This document shows positions 5,242-14,629 of a stretch of 59,071 bases of DNA, in pieces (the stretch's first letter is position 1; each line of letters begins with the position of its first letter). This stretch comes from a virus. Position numbers and translations under genes: made by a program. A model generated the notes under the pieces. The model was not told where the DNA came from and did not search any database. It saw only the letters and a list, made by a program, of their open reading frames with translations. Location: the IMG/VR virus record IMGVR_UViG_3300021961_000108, positions 1 through 59,071 of that record; one strand, 5' to 3'.

Positions 5242-5713
5242 TCCTGAATATACCATAATTATTGATACTAGAGAACAACAACCGTGGACTTTTAAAAATA
5301 GAACCACAGCAGTTAGCAAACTAGATACCGGAGATTATAGTATAGCAGGATTTGAAAATTTAGTTGCTATAGAAAGAAAGAAAAACGTTAGCGAATTAGC
5401 TACTAATATAACAGAGCCGCGTTTTAAAGATGTTATAAGTCGTCTTAGTACTATTAAGTATTCTTTTATACTACTAGAATTTTCTCTTAAAGATGTATTA
5501 ATATATCCCATAGGTTCTAATATTCCCAAACACAAGTGGCCTTATATTAAAATAACATCTAACTTTATTCTTAAAAATATTACAGATTGGCAAATGGAAA
5601 ATAATATCAAAGTATTTTTTTGTGGATCAGCATCTAATGCGGAAAATTTAGCAGGATATTTGTTACGTAAAATATACAACAAAGAAAAAGGAAATCTTAA
5701 TCATGAAACTTGA
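5234..5713 (+). CDS. ERCC4-type (XPF/MUS81-like) nuclease
   Basis: 159 residues. IIIDTREQQPW (D11, E14), LDTGDYSI (D35) and VAIERKKN (E47, R48, K49) match the ERCC4 core, GDx(n)ERK. The canonical Asp after ERKx3 is Ser53 here, followed by Glu54, so the metal site may be slightly changed. There is no helicase domain and no HhH pair, so it is a minimal phage version. Such nucleases cut branched DNA; in a late packaging operon the natural job is removing branches from replicated DNA before packaging, analogous in role to T4 endonuclease VII. It overlaps both neighbours. Confidence 0.8.
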   Translation: MNDPEYTIIIDTREQQPWTFKNRTTAVSKLDTGDYSIAGFENLVAIERKKNVSELATNITEPRFKDVISRLSTIKYSFILLEFSLKDVLIYPIGSNIPKHKWPYIKITSNFILKNITDWQMENNIKVFFCGSASNAENLAGYLLRKIYNKEKGNLNHET

Positions 5714-6266
5714 TAAACCCATAGTTATTCAACCTCCTCCGTATACTAATCAGCAAACTGGTAAAGTTGTTAATCCTGATCCTATAATGCTAGAGGAATT
5801 AAAAATAGTATATATTGATAGTCCGGATCAAAAAAAGCTAGTAGCAAGAATAGACTCATTACCCTATGTGCTACCACTAACCGAATCTGATCAAGAATAT
5901 GATAGCTTGGGCGATTATTCTAGTTCCATTAGAGAAAATTTAGTGAAGACGAAACTAGGATCTGATCCGGCAGCGAAAATAAGATCTTTGTTTCCTCCAA
6001 CGCTAGAAGAGTTTCCTAATGGTCCGGGTACTATACTATCTGGTATTATTAAAAATTTTGGTATTTCTATAACACCAAATTGTAAATGCATGAAACACGC
6101 TATGGAAATGAATAAGAATGGTCCAGAATGGTGCGAACAAAACATAGAAACAATATTAGAATGGATAAAAGAAGAAGCTAATAATCGTAAAATTCCTTTT
6201 GTTAGTTCCTTAGTTCGTATGGCAGTAACACAAGCTATTAATAAAAGCAAAAAACATGTCGTATAA
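5703..6266 (+). CDS. Conserved phage protein with CxC-H motif (paralog A)
   Basis: A 187-residue protein with a close paralog at 33290. Shared features: N-terminal IQPPP(Y/F)T, a LRSLFP-type segment followed by TLEE(F/Y)PNGPGTIL, then C-x-C-x3-HA-x2-MN-x-NG-x2-WCE, and a C-terminal helix pair (WIKEEANNRKIPFVSSL). The two Cys, the His and the later WCE Cys could bind zinc. The function of this family is not known to me; the position between the nuclease and TerL suggests a packaging or head role for this copy. The start overlaps the ERCC4 stop and the end overlaps TerL. Confidence 0.6.
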   Translation: MKLDKPIVIQPPPYTNQQTGKVVNPDPIMLEELKIVYIDSPDQKKLVARIDSLPYVLPLTESDQEYDSLGDYSSSIRENLVKTKLGSDPAAKIRSLFPPTLEEFPNGPGTILSGIIKNFGISITPNCKCMKHAMEMNKNGPEWCEQNIETILEWIKEEANNRKIPFVSSLVRMAVTQAINKSKKHVV

Positions 6267-8280
6267 TTTTGAAGATGCATGGTTAGGTCTTGGCGATTTA
6301 TCTAAGCTATCTATTAGTCAAAATTTAATGATTAATAGGTCCAGAGAAGATATAGAAAATCCCGACAGACATTTGCTTAAGATTATGAGAAATCCATTAT
6401 ATTTGGGATCTACTTGTAAACTATTAATGAATATAGAGTTACATCCTATTCAAATAGCCATATTACAAGAATTTTGGTCTCGTCCATTTCCAATGTTCGT
6501 GGCTAGTCGTGGTTTTGGCAAAAGCTTTATTTTAGCTCTTTATGCTACCTTAAAATGTATCTTTATTCCTGGAACCAAAATAGTTATAGTTGGTTCAGCA
6601 TTTCGTCAAAGCAAAGTAATATTTGAATATATGGAAACTATTTGGAGAAATAGCCCAATACTAAGAAGTATATTCGGAGGTAATGATGATGGCCCACGGC
6701 GTGATGTTGATAGATGTACTATGAGATATGGCGATAGCTGGGCTATTGCTATTCCTATGGGTGATGGTAGTAAAATTAGAGGTTTACGCGCCCATATTAT
6801 TATTGCGGACGAATTCGCATCCATAAGCCCGGATATTTATGAAACAGTTGTTTCTGGCTTCGCAGCAGTAAGCGCTAGTCCTATTCAAAATGTTAAAGAA
6901 CAAGCTAAAAAAGCAGAAATGCAAAAGCAAGGATTATGGAATGATGAATTAGAAGCTCTAGATTATAAGATGAGCAATCAAGCAATAATCGCTGGAACAG
7001 CAGACTATGCGTTTAAGCACTTTGCAAAATACTGGAAAAGATATAAAGCTATCATTAATAGCAAGGGAGATCCTCAAAAATTAAAAGAGGTATTTACAGA
7101 AGAAATTCCAGATAATTTTAATTGGAAAGATTATAGTATTATTCGTATTCCTTATGAGCTTATTCCCAAAGGATTCATGGACGATAAACAAGTAGCACGA
7201 GCAAAAGCCACAATACATACTGGTATATACAATATGGAATATGCCGCTTGCTTTGTTGAGGATAGCGAAGGATTCTTTAGACGCAGTTTGGTTGAAAGCT
7301 GTGTAGTTTCCGAGGATAAAAATATAACAGATTCCCACGGGAAAATTATACTATTTGATGCCACAGTCAAAGGGTCGAGCCATAAGCAGTATATCTATGG
7401 AATTGATCCTGCATCAGAAAATGATAATTTTAGCATAGTGATTTTAGAACTTAATGGAGATCACAATAGAATAGTATATTGTTGGACTACTAATAGAAAT
7501 AATTTTAAAGATCGTCAAAAAACTGGATTAATAAATGACTATGATTTTTATGGATTTTGTGCAAGAAAGATACGTAATCTAATGAAAACATTTCCTTGTG
7601 CTAGAATAGGATTAGATGCTCAAGGAGGAGGTATAGCTATCGAAGAAGCATTACATGATCCAGATAAACTAGAACCAGGAGAAACTTTAATTTGGCCAAC
7701 AATAGACTATAACAAATCTAAAGATACTGATAATCAACAAGGATTACATATTCTAGAATTGGTGCAGTTTGCAAGAGCCGACTGGACGAGCCAAGCTAAT
7801 CATGGTTTGCGTAAAGATATGGAAGATAAATTAACATTATTTCCTAGATTTGATAATTTAACAATAGGATTAACACTAGCGGCTGAGAACAAAGATATTC
7901 TTGAAGCAGACCTTAATCCTATATATGATAGTTTAAGTGAGTGTGTTGTAGAGATAGAAGAACTCAAAAACGAATTAACAACTATAGTAATGACACAAAC
8001 TAGTCAAGGACCAAATGCTCGCGATAGATGGGATACTCCCGAAGTCAAATTGTCTAGTGGTAAAAAGGGCAGATTACGCAAAGACCGCTATAGTGCATTA
8101 CTAATAGCAAATATGCTAGCAAGACAAATGACACGATCATATAAAACTATTGAGTATGATGTTATTGGAGAAAATGCAAAAAATGCTGTTCAACAAAATG
8201 GTCAAATGTACAAAGGACCAGAATGGTTTACGGCCAATGCTAATGATAATGATATATATTTAGGAATTTATAATAATTGA
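6256..8280 (+). CDS. terL: Terminase large subunit (packaging ATPase-nuclease)
   Basis: 674 residues. The ATPase half has a Walker A loop ASRGFGKSF (83-91), an adenine/Q segment ELHPIQ (61-66) and Walker B IIIADEFA (181-188, D185 and E186). The RNase H-like nuclease half has YGIDPASE (D384), RIGLDAQGGG (D454) and a final acidic residue in RKDRYSALLIAN near 610. Both halves are intact and the length is slightly above the family average. It pumps DNA through the portal encoded next and cuts the concatemer. It overlaps the preceding gene by 11 bases. Two short helical insertions (about 205-240) are rich in Lys and Glu. Confidence 0.95.
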   Translation: MSYNFEDAWLGLGDLSKLSISQNLMINRSREDIENPDRHLLKIMRNPLYLGSTCKLLMNIELHPIQIAILQEFWSRPFPMFVASRGFGKSFILALYATLKCIFIPGTKIVIVGSAFRQSKVIFEYMETIWRNSPILRSIFGGNDDGPRRDVDRCTMRYGDSWAIAIPMGDGSKIRGLRAHIIIADEFASISPDIYETVVSGFAAVSASPIQNVKEQAKKAEMQKQGLWNDELEALDYKMSNQAIIAGTADYAFKHFAKYWKRYKAIINSKGDPQKLKEVFTEEIPDNFNWKDYSIIRIPYELIPKGFMDDKQVARAKATIHTGIYNMEYAACFVEDSEGFFRRSLVESCVVSEDKNITDSHGKIILFDATVKGSSHKQYIYGIDPASENDNFSIVILELNGDHNRIVYCWTTNRNNFKDRQKTGLINDYDFYGFCARKIRNLMKTFPCARIGLDAQGGGIAIEEALHDPDKLEPGETLIWPTIDYNKSKDTDNQQGLHILELVQFARADWTSQANHGLRKDMEDKLTLFPRFDNLTIGLTLAAENKDILEADLNPIYDSLSECVVEIEELKNELTTIVMTQTSQGPNARDRWDTPEVKLSSGKKGRLRKDRYSALLIANMLARQMTRSYKTIEYDVIGENAKNAVQQNGQMYKGPEWFTANANDNDIYLGIYNN

Positions 8281-8295
8281 GTGTATAAAATAAAT
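8281..8295 (+). promoter_or_regulatory. GTGTATAAAATAAAT, candidate late promoter before portal
   Basis: It lies in the 54-base gap before the portal gene. It contains the GTGTATAA core shared with 2320, 13633 and 33887, and also resembles the TATAAATA box used by T4 gp55-type sigma factors. Confidence 0.35.
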
Positions 8296-8334
8296 AATCC
8301 AACCACATTTGTACCACAATCTAACTAGGTATTT

Positions 8335-10521
8335 ATGGCTAAAAAATATCCAAAAAGCGAAGCTATTAATTCGGCCGAAACTTCTAATGAACCAGCTTTT
8401 ATAGCTTGGGGTAATGATGATGCTTCTAGAGCAGAAGCAATGAAAGAATCAGCAGGATGTTTGTCTGAATATACAGTTGTTGAAAGGGCAGACGCTACTC
8501 GTCGTTACACCTTAGATTATTCTAATCTAGATAATAATACTTCTGGTCGTCCAGGATTAACCAAATCCGACTACTATTACTTCAGACCGGGTGAAGCTAC
8601 CCCAGTTAGAGTAAAACAAATAATACAAAGAGCCGAAGATATTTATCAAAGAGTAGGTTTGGTAAAAAATGTTATTGATCTTATGGGAGACTTTGCTTCT
8701 CAAGGAGTAAGATTAGTTCATAAGAATAAAAGAATAGAAAGATTCTATAGGAAATGGTTTAAAAAAGTACGAGGCAAAGATCGTAGCGAAAGATTTTTAA
8801 ATAATCTATACAAAACAGGTAACGTTGTTATTAATAGACAAACAGGTAAACTTAATTTAAAAGTTACTAATGAACTATATAAGAGTATAGCAGCTCCTGA
8901 TCTTACCATAAATAGTTTAGAACCTATAGTTGAAAAAAGAGAAATTCCATGGAGATATACTTTTATAGATCCTGTTGTTGTAGATGTTGTAGCAGGACCC
9001 ATATCATCTTTTGTACAGCAAAAATTATTTGAAATATCATTACCATCTCCTATCCGAAAAGCTATTCTTGCACCAAAAACAGATATTGAAAGACAAATTG
9101 TTGCCTCATTACCATTAACTATTATTGAGGCCGCAAAACAAAAAAAGGGATATGCTCTAGATCCTAGTAAAACATTAGTATTTCATTACAAAAAAGACGA
9201 TTGGCAAAGTTGGGCATATCCCATGATATATGCTATTATGGATGATATTACAATATTAGAGAAATTAAAATTAGCTGATATGTCAGCTCTTGACGGCGCT
9301 ATTAGTAATATTCGTATTTTTAAGTTAGGAAGTTTAGAACATAAAATAGCCCCAACCAAAGCTGCTACTGGTAAATTAGCTCAAATTCTTGGTAATAATG
9401 TTGGCGGTGGCACAATGGATCTTGTTTGGGGGCCAGATATAGAATTAGTAGAAAGTAAAACTAGTGTTCATCAATTTTTAGGTGAAGCTAAATATATTCC
9501 GCATCTTAATAGTGTTTATGCAGGATTGGGTATTCCTCCAACACTTACCGGAACTTACGGCGCTGCGGGAACAACTAATAATTTTATTAGCTTAAAAACA
9601 CTTACTCAAAGATTACAATATGGTAGAGATATATTAACAGACTTTTGGGAAGAAGAAATTGCTATAGTACAAAAAGCTATGGGTTTTAGATATCCTGCAA
9701 AAGTAGAATTTGATAAGATGGATCTTAGTAATGAAGATGCAGAAAAGGCTCTATTAATTCAATTAGCTGATCGTAATTTAATTAGTGATGAACTATTACA
9801 AAGTCGTTTTGGATTTGATTCTGATATGGAGAAATCTAGATTAATGAGAGAGTATAAAGATAAGAAGAAGCGTCGCACAGTTCCCAAAGCTGGTCCATGG
9901 CATGATCCACAATTAGAAAATAGCTTAAAGAAAATTGTTTTGCAGGGAGGTTCTGTATCTCCTAGTCAGGTTGGATTAGAATTAGATAAGAAAAAACCTG
10001 GTGAAAAAAATGCTCTAGAGGTTAAACAAGAATTAGTTGTTCCTAAGACCGGTTCGCCCACACCACCAATTTCTAATTCTCCATTATCCGGCCAACCTGG
10101 ACAGGGCCGTCCAAAAAATAGCAAAGATTCAGAACCAAGAAAAACCAAAAGATTTGCTCCTCAAACTGGTGCTAGTTTAAGTATATGGGCAAATAATATT
10201 CAAGATAAAATTAGCAATATTATAAATCCTATTATGTTAGACTTTTATAATAAGAAAAATCTTAGAAGTTTATCTCATGAAGAAAATAAAGAGCTAGAAA
10301 AAATTAAAACCAAGATCTTCTTCTCTCTTGAACCATTTGATGAAGCAACACAAGATCATATTCTAGGTAAACTAAATCAAATAAATGATCAAAAAATTTT
10401 GGCAACAATAGACCAGTATAGTGTATGGTTAAATCAGCTAAAGATGGATCTTAACATAGAACTATCTATAGATAATATCAAACAAGCTAAATCTTCTTTT
10501 TATACTCAAATAAATTCATAA
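8335..10521 (+). CDS. Portal protein
   Basis: 728 residues. Position directly after the large terminase and before the protease-scaffold identifies it as the dodecameric portal through which DNA enters the head. Supporting features are an N-terminal segment RPGEATPVRVKQIIQRAEDI..RVGLVKNVIDLMGD, a clip-like middle region, a long GLGIPPTLTGT..NNFISLKTL stretch typical of the portal stem/wing, and an Arg/Lys-rich Pro-linker tail (about 530-620: KKPGEKN.., PPISNSPLSGQPGQG). The last 100 residues are helical and may be an extra domain. Length is longer than most siphophage portals (about 450-550). Confidence 0.85.
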   Translation: MAKKYPKSEAINSAETSNEPAFIAWGNDDASRAEAMKESAGCLSEYTVVERADATRRYTLDYSNLDNNTSGRPGLTKSDYYYFRPGEATPVRVKQIIQRAEDIYQRVGLVKNVIDLMGDFASQGVRLVHKNKRIERFYRKWFKKVRGKDRSERFLNNLYKTGNVVINRQTGKLNLKVTNELYKSIAAPDLTINSLEPIVEKREIPWRYTFIDPVVVDVVAGPISSFVQQKLFEISLPSPIRKAILAPKTDIERQIVASLPLTIIEAAKQKKGYALDPSKTLVFHYKKDDWQSWAYPMIYAIMDDITILEKLKLADMSALDGAISNIRIFKLGSLEHKIAPTKAATGKLAQILGNNVGGGTMDLVWGPDIELVESKTSVHQFLGEAKYIPHLNSVYAGLGIPPTLTGTYGAAGTTNNFISLKTLTQRLQYGRDILTDFWEEEIAIVQKAMGFRYPAKVEFDKMDLSNEDAEKALLIQLADRNLISDELLQSRFGFDSDMEKSRLMREYKDKKKRRTVPKAGPWHDPQLENSLKKIVLQGGSVSPSQVGLELDKKKPGEKNALEVKQELVVPKTGSPTPPISNSPLSGQPGQGRPKNSKDSEPRKTKRFAPQTGASLSIWANNIQDKISNIINPIMLDFYNKKNLRSLSHEENKELEKIKTKIFFSLEPFDEATQDHILGKLNQINDQKILATIDQYSVWLNQLKMDLNIELSIDNIKQAKSSFYTQINS

Positions 10522-10525
10522 TATT

Positions 10526-12082
10526 ATGCTAATATATCCAGCTGAAATTAATGATGGTCTAGAAGAAGCTATTAAGGCTTCCGCCTCTATATCGTATGCT
10601 TCTGCTGCTCAAAGATCAGAAAAAGATTCTGATAGCTCAAAATGCTTAATAAAAACAGAAGCTGCTATAAAAGATTCAGATTTATATTATGTACAATCTA
10701 TTTTAGTAAGTTCATCATGGAATAAAAATGATGATATATTTGATAAGGCAGAAATTTGGGTTGCTAAAGATTCACCAGAAGATAAACCAACTAATCTTGA
10801 GCATGATGAAAGTGTTATTATCGGCCATATTACTTCTAACTGGCCCATTGATGATAGTGGAAATCTTTTAGATGTAAATACTCCAGCTGATAAATTACCA
10901 GAAAAATATCATATAGTTACTGGATCAGTTATTTATCGTGGATTTACTGATCCTCATCTTAGAGAAAGAGCCGAAAAATTAATATCTGAAATAGAAAATG
11001 GTACAAAATTTGTTAGTATGGAATGCTTTTTTAAAGGTTTTGATTATGGATTATTAAATACTAAAAATGGACAATATACCATATTACCACGCAATCAAAG
11101 TACTGCCCATTTAACAAAATTTTTACGAGCATATGGCGGAGTTGGAGAACACGATAACTATAAAATTGGTAGAGTATTACGTAATATTACTTTTAGCGGC
11201 AAAGGTTTTGTTGATAAACCAGCTAATCCAGATAGTATTATTTTTTCAAAAAGTTGCATTTGTGATAAAAAAAATGATTCTTTCACAGAATTAGGTGTAT
11301 TAACCAATAAGTCAACCTGTATACCGGAGACCAAAGATATGAGTTTAGAAAATACAACAGAAAATATTCAAACAGAAGAATCCCAAGCTACTACTACTGT
11401 AGAAAGTAACATTGTGGAGTCTCCTGTAGCAGAAGTAGTGACTGAAACAGAAGCCGCTATGCCACTAAAGTCAGAAGATGACATGGATAGCAAAAAAGAA
11501 GAAATCATGAAAATGCTTGAAGAAAAGGCTATGAAAATGGCCGAAGAAAAAGCTATGAAAATGATGGAAGAAAAAGCTATGAAAATGACAGAAGAAGTTG
11601 GCTTAATGAAAGCAGAATATGAGGCCAAATATAAGGCTGCTGTTGCAGAACTAGAAACTGTCAAAACAGAACTTACTCAAGCTCAAGAAGCTATTGCGGC
11701 TTACAAAAACAAAGAAGCGGAAATGATGAAAAAAGAGAAAAAGAACAAAAGAATGGCCGCTCTTGTTGAACTTGGTGTAGATAAGGAGTTAGCAAGTACA
11801 ACTGTTGATAAACTAGAACAAGTTGATGATGACACTTTTGAAACATTCAAGGGTTTATTTTCTGTAAGCACTGTTGCTAAAACAGAAGATAGCGAAGTGT
11901 CAGAATCAGTAGCTTCTGATGAAACAACAGTAACACCTGAACTTCTTGATAATATTGAAACAGAAGAATCCGTTGATTTATCCATTGGTTCAGAAAGTGT
12001 TTCTTCATTAGAAACTACTCGCTCCGAACTTCTTGAATTCGTATGTGCTAGACTAGGCAAAAAACTTAATAAGGGAGAATAA
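10526..12082 (+). CDS. Prohead maturation protease fused to scaffold
   Basis: 518 residues in two parts. Residues 1-240 resemble phage prohead serine proteases of the U9/S78 type: an N-terminal strand (YYVQSILVSSSWNKNDDIF), a His in LEHDESVIIGHI and a Ser in KFVSMECFF. These would be the catalytic His and Ser, but the assignment is inferred. Residues about 275-430 are a long charged coiled coil with an EEKAMKM heptad repeated at least three times, the usual scaffold character. The C-terminus is a small folded end. Protease plus scaffold in one chain lets the scaffold be digested after head assembly. It follows the portal by 4 bases. Confidence 0.75.
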   Translation: MLIYPAEINDGLEEAIKASASISYASAAQRSEKDSDSSKCLIKTEAAIKDSDLYYVQSILVSSSWNKNDDIFDKAEIWVAKDSPEDKPTNLEHDESVIIGHITSNWPIDDSGNLLDVNTPADKLPEKYHIVTGSVIYRGFTDPHLRERAEKLISEIENGTKFVSMECFFKGFDYGLLNTKNGQYTILPRNQSTAHLTKFLRAYGGVGEHDNYKIGRVLRNITFSGKGFVDKPANPDSIIFSKSCICDKKNDSFTELGVLTNKSTCIPETKDMSLENTTENIQTEESQATTTVESNIVESPVAEVVTETEAAMPLKSEDDMDSKKEEIMKMLEEKAMKMAEEKAMKMMEEKAMKMTEEVGLMKAEYEAKYKAAVAELETVKTELTQAQEAIAAYKNKEAEMMKKEKKNKRMAALVELGVDKELASTTVDKLEQVDDDTFETFKGLFSVSTVAKTEDSEVSESVASDETTVTPELLDNIETEESVDLSIGSESVSSLETTRSELLEFVCARLGKKLNKGE

Positions 12083-12083
12083 T

Positions 12084-12533
12084 ATGGCTCTTAAACCTGA
12101 TCGAATCGAAGTACTCACTGATGTATCATTCTTCATGAATACAACTGGTGTCCGTGGTGGCGTAGTTTCTACTGTCACTAGCGGCTCAGGCGTAGCAATG
12201 GATGACGCTGCTGCTGTTGTATCTTATGCATCTGCAGCTAGTGGCGCTCTTCCTGTGGGCGTTTTACTTAATGATGTTGTTAATTATGACCTAACTCGTC
12301 AACACATCAACTGGCATAAAGACGAGGTACAAGTTGGTGGCAAGGTTACTCTATTGAGAGTGGGCCAAGTTACAACCAATATGGTTGATGGCACACCAAG
12401 TGCTGGTAGTGGTGCTTATGTTGGTGCCAATGGTCTAATTTCGACCACAAGTACCAATGCTGTGCAAATTGGCTCGTTCTTGAGCAAAGTAGATGCCGAT
12501 GGTTATGCCAAAGTCTCAGTCAATATTCGATAA
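12084..12533 (+). CDS. Capsid decoration / stabilisation protein
   Basis: 149 residues, Gly/Ala/Val/Thr-rich and beta-like (MALKPDRIEVLTDVSFFMNT). Location between the scaffold and the major capsid gene, with a strong AAGGGAG ribosome site, matches head decoration proteins that bind the capsid surface. Composition and codon choice (more C-ending codons) resemble the neighbouring capsid gene, as expected for an abundantly made protein. No specific motif proves the role. Confidence 0.65.
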   Translation: MALKPDRIEVLTDVSFFMNTTGVRGGVVSTVTSGSGVAMDDAAAVVSYASAASGALPVGVLLNDVVNYDLTRQHINWHKDEVQVGGKVTLLRVGQVTTNMVDGTPSAGSGAYVGANGLISTTSTNAVQIGSFLSKVDADGYAKVSVNIR

Positions 12534-12558
12534 TTTTTTAAATAAGGGAGAAACACTT

Positions 12559-13572
12559 ATGTCAGCAGTTAATACAAAAACTTTTAAACCAACACCAGAA
12601 CTTACCGATCTTTTGGTAAAATCTGGTTCTGCCAATAGAGAGGTATCTCTTGCTGCTAATGCAGAATTTGCTAAGGCACTTGAACTACCACTACGTCAAG
12701 GTTTACTTAGTGGAGATATTCTGGATGGTATTTTCGAGCCAATCGCATTGGCCCAAAGTGCTACTCCCGAGTTTCCATTAGACTTTTTAGCTCCAGGCAC
12801 AGAAAAAGACTTTGTTGCCTACACCGTTCCTAATCACGGTTATGTACCAGAGCGTCATGTTGAAGGCGATTATGTCATGGTTCCAACCTATGATATCGGC
12901 GCTAGCATTGACTATCTCTTAAAGTATGCTCGTGATGCTCGCTGGGACGTTGTTGGTCGTGCTATGGAAGTTCTAGAAGGTTCATTCGTTAAGAAGATGA
13001 ATGATGATGGTTGGCACACTGTGCTTGCTGCTGGTGTTGATCGTAACATCGTAGTTTATGACAGTGATGCTACCGCTGGTCTTTTCTCGAAGAGACTAGT
13101 TAGTTTAATGAAAACAGTTATGCGTCGTAATGGTGGTGGTAACAGCGCCAGTAATAATCGTGGCATGTTAACAGACCTTTATGTTTCACCAGAAGCTATG
13201 GAAGATATCCGTAATTGGGGTATTGATCAAGTTGACGAAACAACTCGTCGTGAGATCTATACCGCTGCTGACGGTACTCTAAATCGTGTATTCGGCATCA
13301 ATCTTCACGATCTAGACGAACTTGGTGAAGGCCAAGAGTATCAACTATTCTATAGCAATACTCTTAGTGGTAGTCTTCCAGGTAGTAAGCTAGAAGTTGT
13401 TGTTGGTCTTGATCTTCGCAAGAGAGACAGCTTCATAATGCCAGTTCGTCAAGAAGTTCAAATCTTCGAGGACGATACTCTACATCGTCAGAAGAGAGCT
13501 GGTTTCTATGGTTGGGCTGAACAGGGCTTTGCTGTTCTAGACAATCGTAGAGTATTACTTGGTGCTCTATAA
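12559..13572 (+). CDS. Major capsid protein (HK97 fold)
   Basis: 337 residues. The ATG at 12559 with AAGGGAG is preferred over an upstream in-frame start at 12493 that lies inside the decoration gene. Sequence character is that of HK97-type shells: an N-terminal extended arm (FKPTPELTDLLVKSGS), an E-loop region (TVPNHGYVPERHVEGDYVMVPT), an alpha-helical P-domain spine (YLLKYARDARWDVVGRAMEV) and a C-terminal A-domain (GLDLRKRDSFIMPVRQEVQI...). It has the best codon use of the late block and is followed by a strong terminator, as expected for the most abundant protein. Confidence 0.85.
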   Translation: MSAVNTKTFKPTPELTDLLVKSGSANREVSLAANAEFAKALELPLRQGLLSGDILDGIFEPIALAQSATPEFPLDFLAPGTEKDFVAYTVPNHGYVPERHVEGDYVMVPTYDIGASIDYLLKYARDARWDVVGRAMEVLEGSFVKKMNDDGWHTVLAAGVDRNIVVYDSDATAGLFSKRLVSLMKTVMRRNGGGNSASNNRGMLTDLYVSPEAMEDIRNWGIDQVDETTRREIYTAADGTLNRVFGINLHDLDELGEGQEYQLFYSNTLSGSLPGSKLEVVVGLDLRKRDSFIMPVRQEVQIFEDDTLHRQKRAGFYGWAEQGFAVLDNRRVLLGAL

Positions 13573-13598
13573 TAGCTCATATATAATTTGACTACGAA

Positions 13599-13632
13599 AA
13601 TAGGGCTGGCCTTGTGCCAGCCTTATTTTTTA
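13599..13632 (+). terminator. Intrinsic terminator after the capsid gene
   Basis: The stem AATAGGGCTGGC/GCCAGCCTTATT (one G-U pair, 5-base loop CTTGT) is followed by a run of T. It separates the capsid transcript from the connector and fiber genes. Confidence 0.85.
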
Positions 13633-13647
13633 GGTGTATTATACAAA
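13633..13647 (+). promoter_or_regulatory. GGTGTATTATACAAAT, candidate late promoter
   Basis: Right after the terminator and 40 bases before the next start codon. It shares the GGTGTAyWA core with three other intergenic gaps, consistent with restarting transcription behind the capsid terminator. Confidence 0.4.
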
Positions 13648-13672
13648 TAGCATCCTAGCATAAGGAGAAACT

Positions 13673-14188
13673 ATGGGTTGGCAAGCAGATATTACAAATT
13701 TAGTTAGGGTTCTTATAAATGATTTATCAGAAACACCAACATATAGCGATGATAGAATTGCTCAAACAATAACTGTTGCTGCTAGGTATGTTCAATTTGA
13801 TGTGCAATTAGATCAAGAGTATGTTGTAGATAGCATTAATAATACTATTACTCCGGATCCTACAGTAAATAAAGATGAAATCTTTTTATGCTTAGTAGGT
13901 CTTAGAGCAGCTTGTATTATTGATCAAAGTACTTTTAGAACCAAGGCTCTATTAGATGGGATAAATGCTTCTCTTGGTCCAGCTAAATTAAGTGTTGCTG
14001 GTAATTTAGCCGGATTTAAAGAGATTCTTAATCAAGGTCCGTGCAAACTATACGGAGATCTTTCCGAACATTGGGATGTGCAACAAGCCACAGCGGTTGC
14101 TGCTGTTCTTAGTCCCTTTGTTGGTAACAAATTCGATCCATTTATGCTTATTGCGTACGATAATCATAGACACAAAAATATGTTTTAA
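13673..14188 (+). CDS. Head-tail connector / head completion protein (putative)
   Basis: 171 residues starting MGWQADITNLVRVLINDLSE. The opening (DITNLVRVLINDLSETPTYSDDRIAQTITVAARYVQ) has the pattern of small all-helical head-tail connector subunits that bind the portal underside (gp6/gp15-like), and the gene directly follows the capsid gene as those do. AAGGAG lies 6 bases before the ATG. The middle has short helices (GLRAACIIDQSTF), and the C-terminus is His/Lys-rich. Assignment rests on position and helical pattern, not on a decisive motif. Confidence 0.6.
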   Translation: MGWQADITNLVRVLINDLSETPTYSDDRIAQTITVAARYVQFDVQLDQEYVVDSINNTITPDPTVNKDEIFLCLVGLRAACIIDQSTFRTKALLDGINASLGPAKLSVAGNLAGFKEILNQGPCKLYGDLSEHWDVQQATAVAAVLSPFVGNKFDPFMLIAYDNHRHKNMF

Positions 14189-14200
14189 AGAGGCTTCTCA

Positions 14201-14629
14201 ATGTCAGCAGCCAATTATAATTTTTCCATTGAAAGAGGAACTTCTTTTAGGCTTTCTCTTATTTACAAGGATGCTAACGAAAATCCTATAGATATTACAA
14301 ACTGGTGCGCACGATTAACAATGAAAACAGAATATAATGCTGTTAGTAAAAAAAGTTTGTCATCTACGAAAACTTATTCTACAACTAATTTAGACTATTC
14401 TTTATATAAATTTTATATTGATGGTCCAGAAGGCAAATTGACCCTATTACTTCCATCTGATACAACGAATGATTTTGATTTTGATAGTGCTAAATATGAT
14501 CTAGAACTACAAAGTGACGATACTTTTTATGCTAGTGGGGGTAACTATACAGTTAGATTGCTTTACGGTGTAATTACAATTAAACAAAGATATAGTAGCT
14601 CAGACGTAGCATTGGATTGTCAAGTATGA
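14201..14629 (+). CDS. BppU-like baseplate/fiber-base protein (paralog A)
   Basis: 142 residues. The pattern GTSFRLSLIYKD..PIDITNWCARLTMK ... YDLELQ ... VRLLYGVITIKQ is that of small beta-sandwich proteins related to the N-terminal part of phage baseplate upper proteins, often found just before tail-fiber genes. A clear paralog lies at 33940 in the same position relative to another fiber. The stop overlaps the next gene (ATGA). Expected role: adaptor attaching a fiber to the virion; inferred from family and context. Confidence 0.6.
   Translation: MSAANYNFSIERGTSFRLSLIYKDANENPIDITNWCARLTMKTEYNAVSKKSLSSTKTYSTTNLDYSLYKFYIDGPEGKLTLLLPSDTTNDFDFDSAKYDLELQSDDTFYASGGNYTVRLLYGVITIKQRYSSSDVALDCQV

Noticed and set aside
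12493-12558. Upstream in-frame start for the major capsid protein
   Set aside because: It lies inside the decoration gene without a ribosome site, whereas AAGGGAG stands just before the ATG at 12559.
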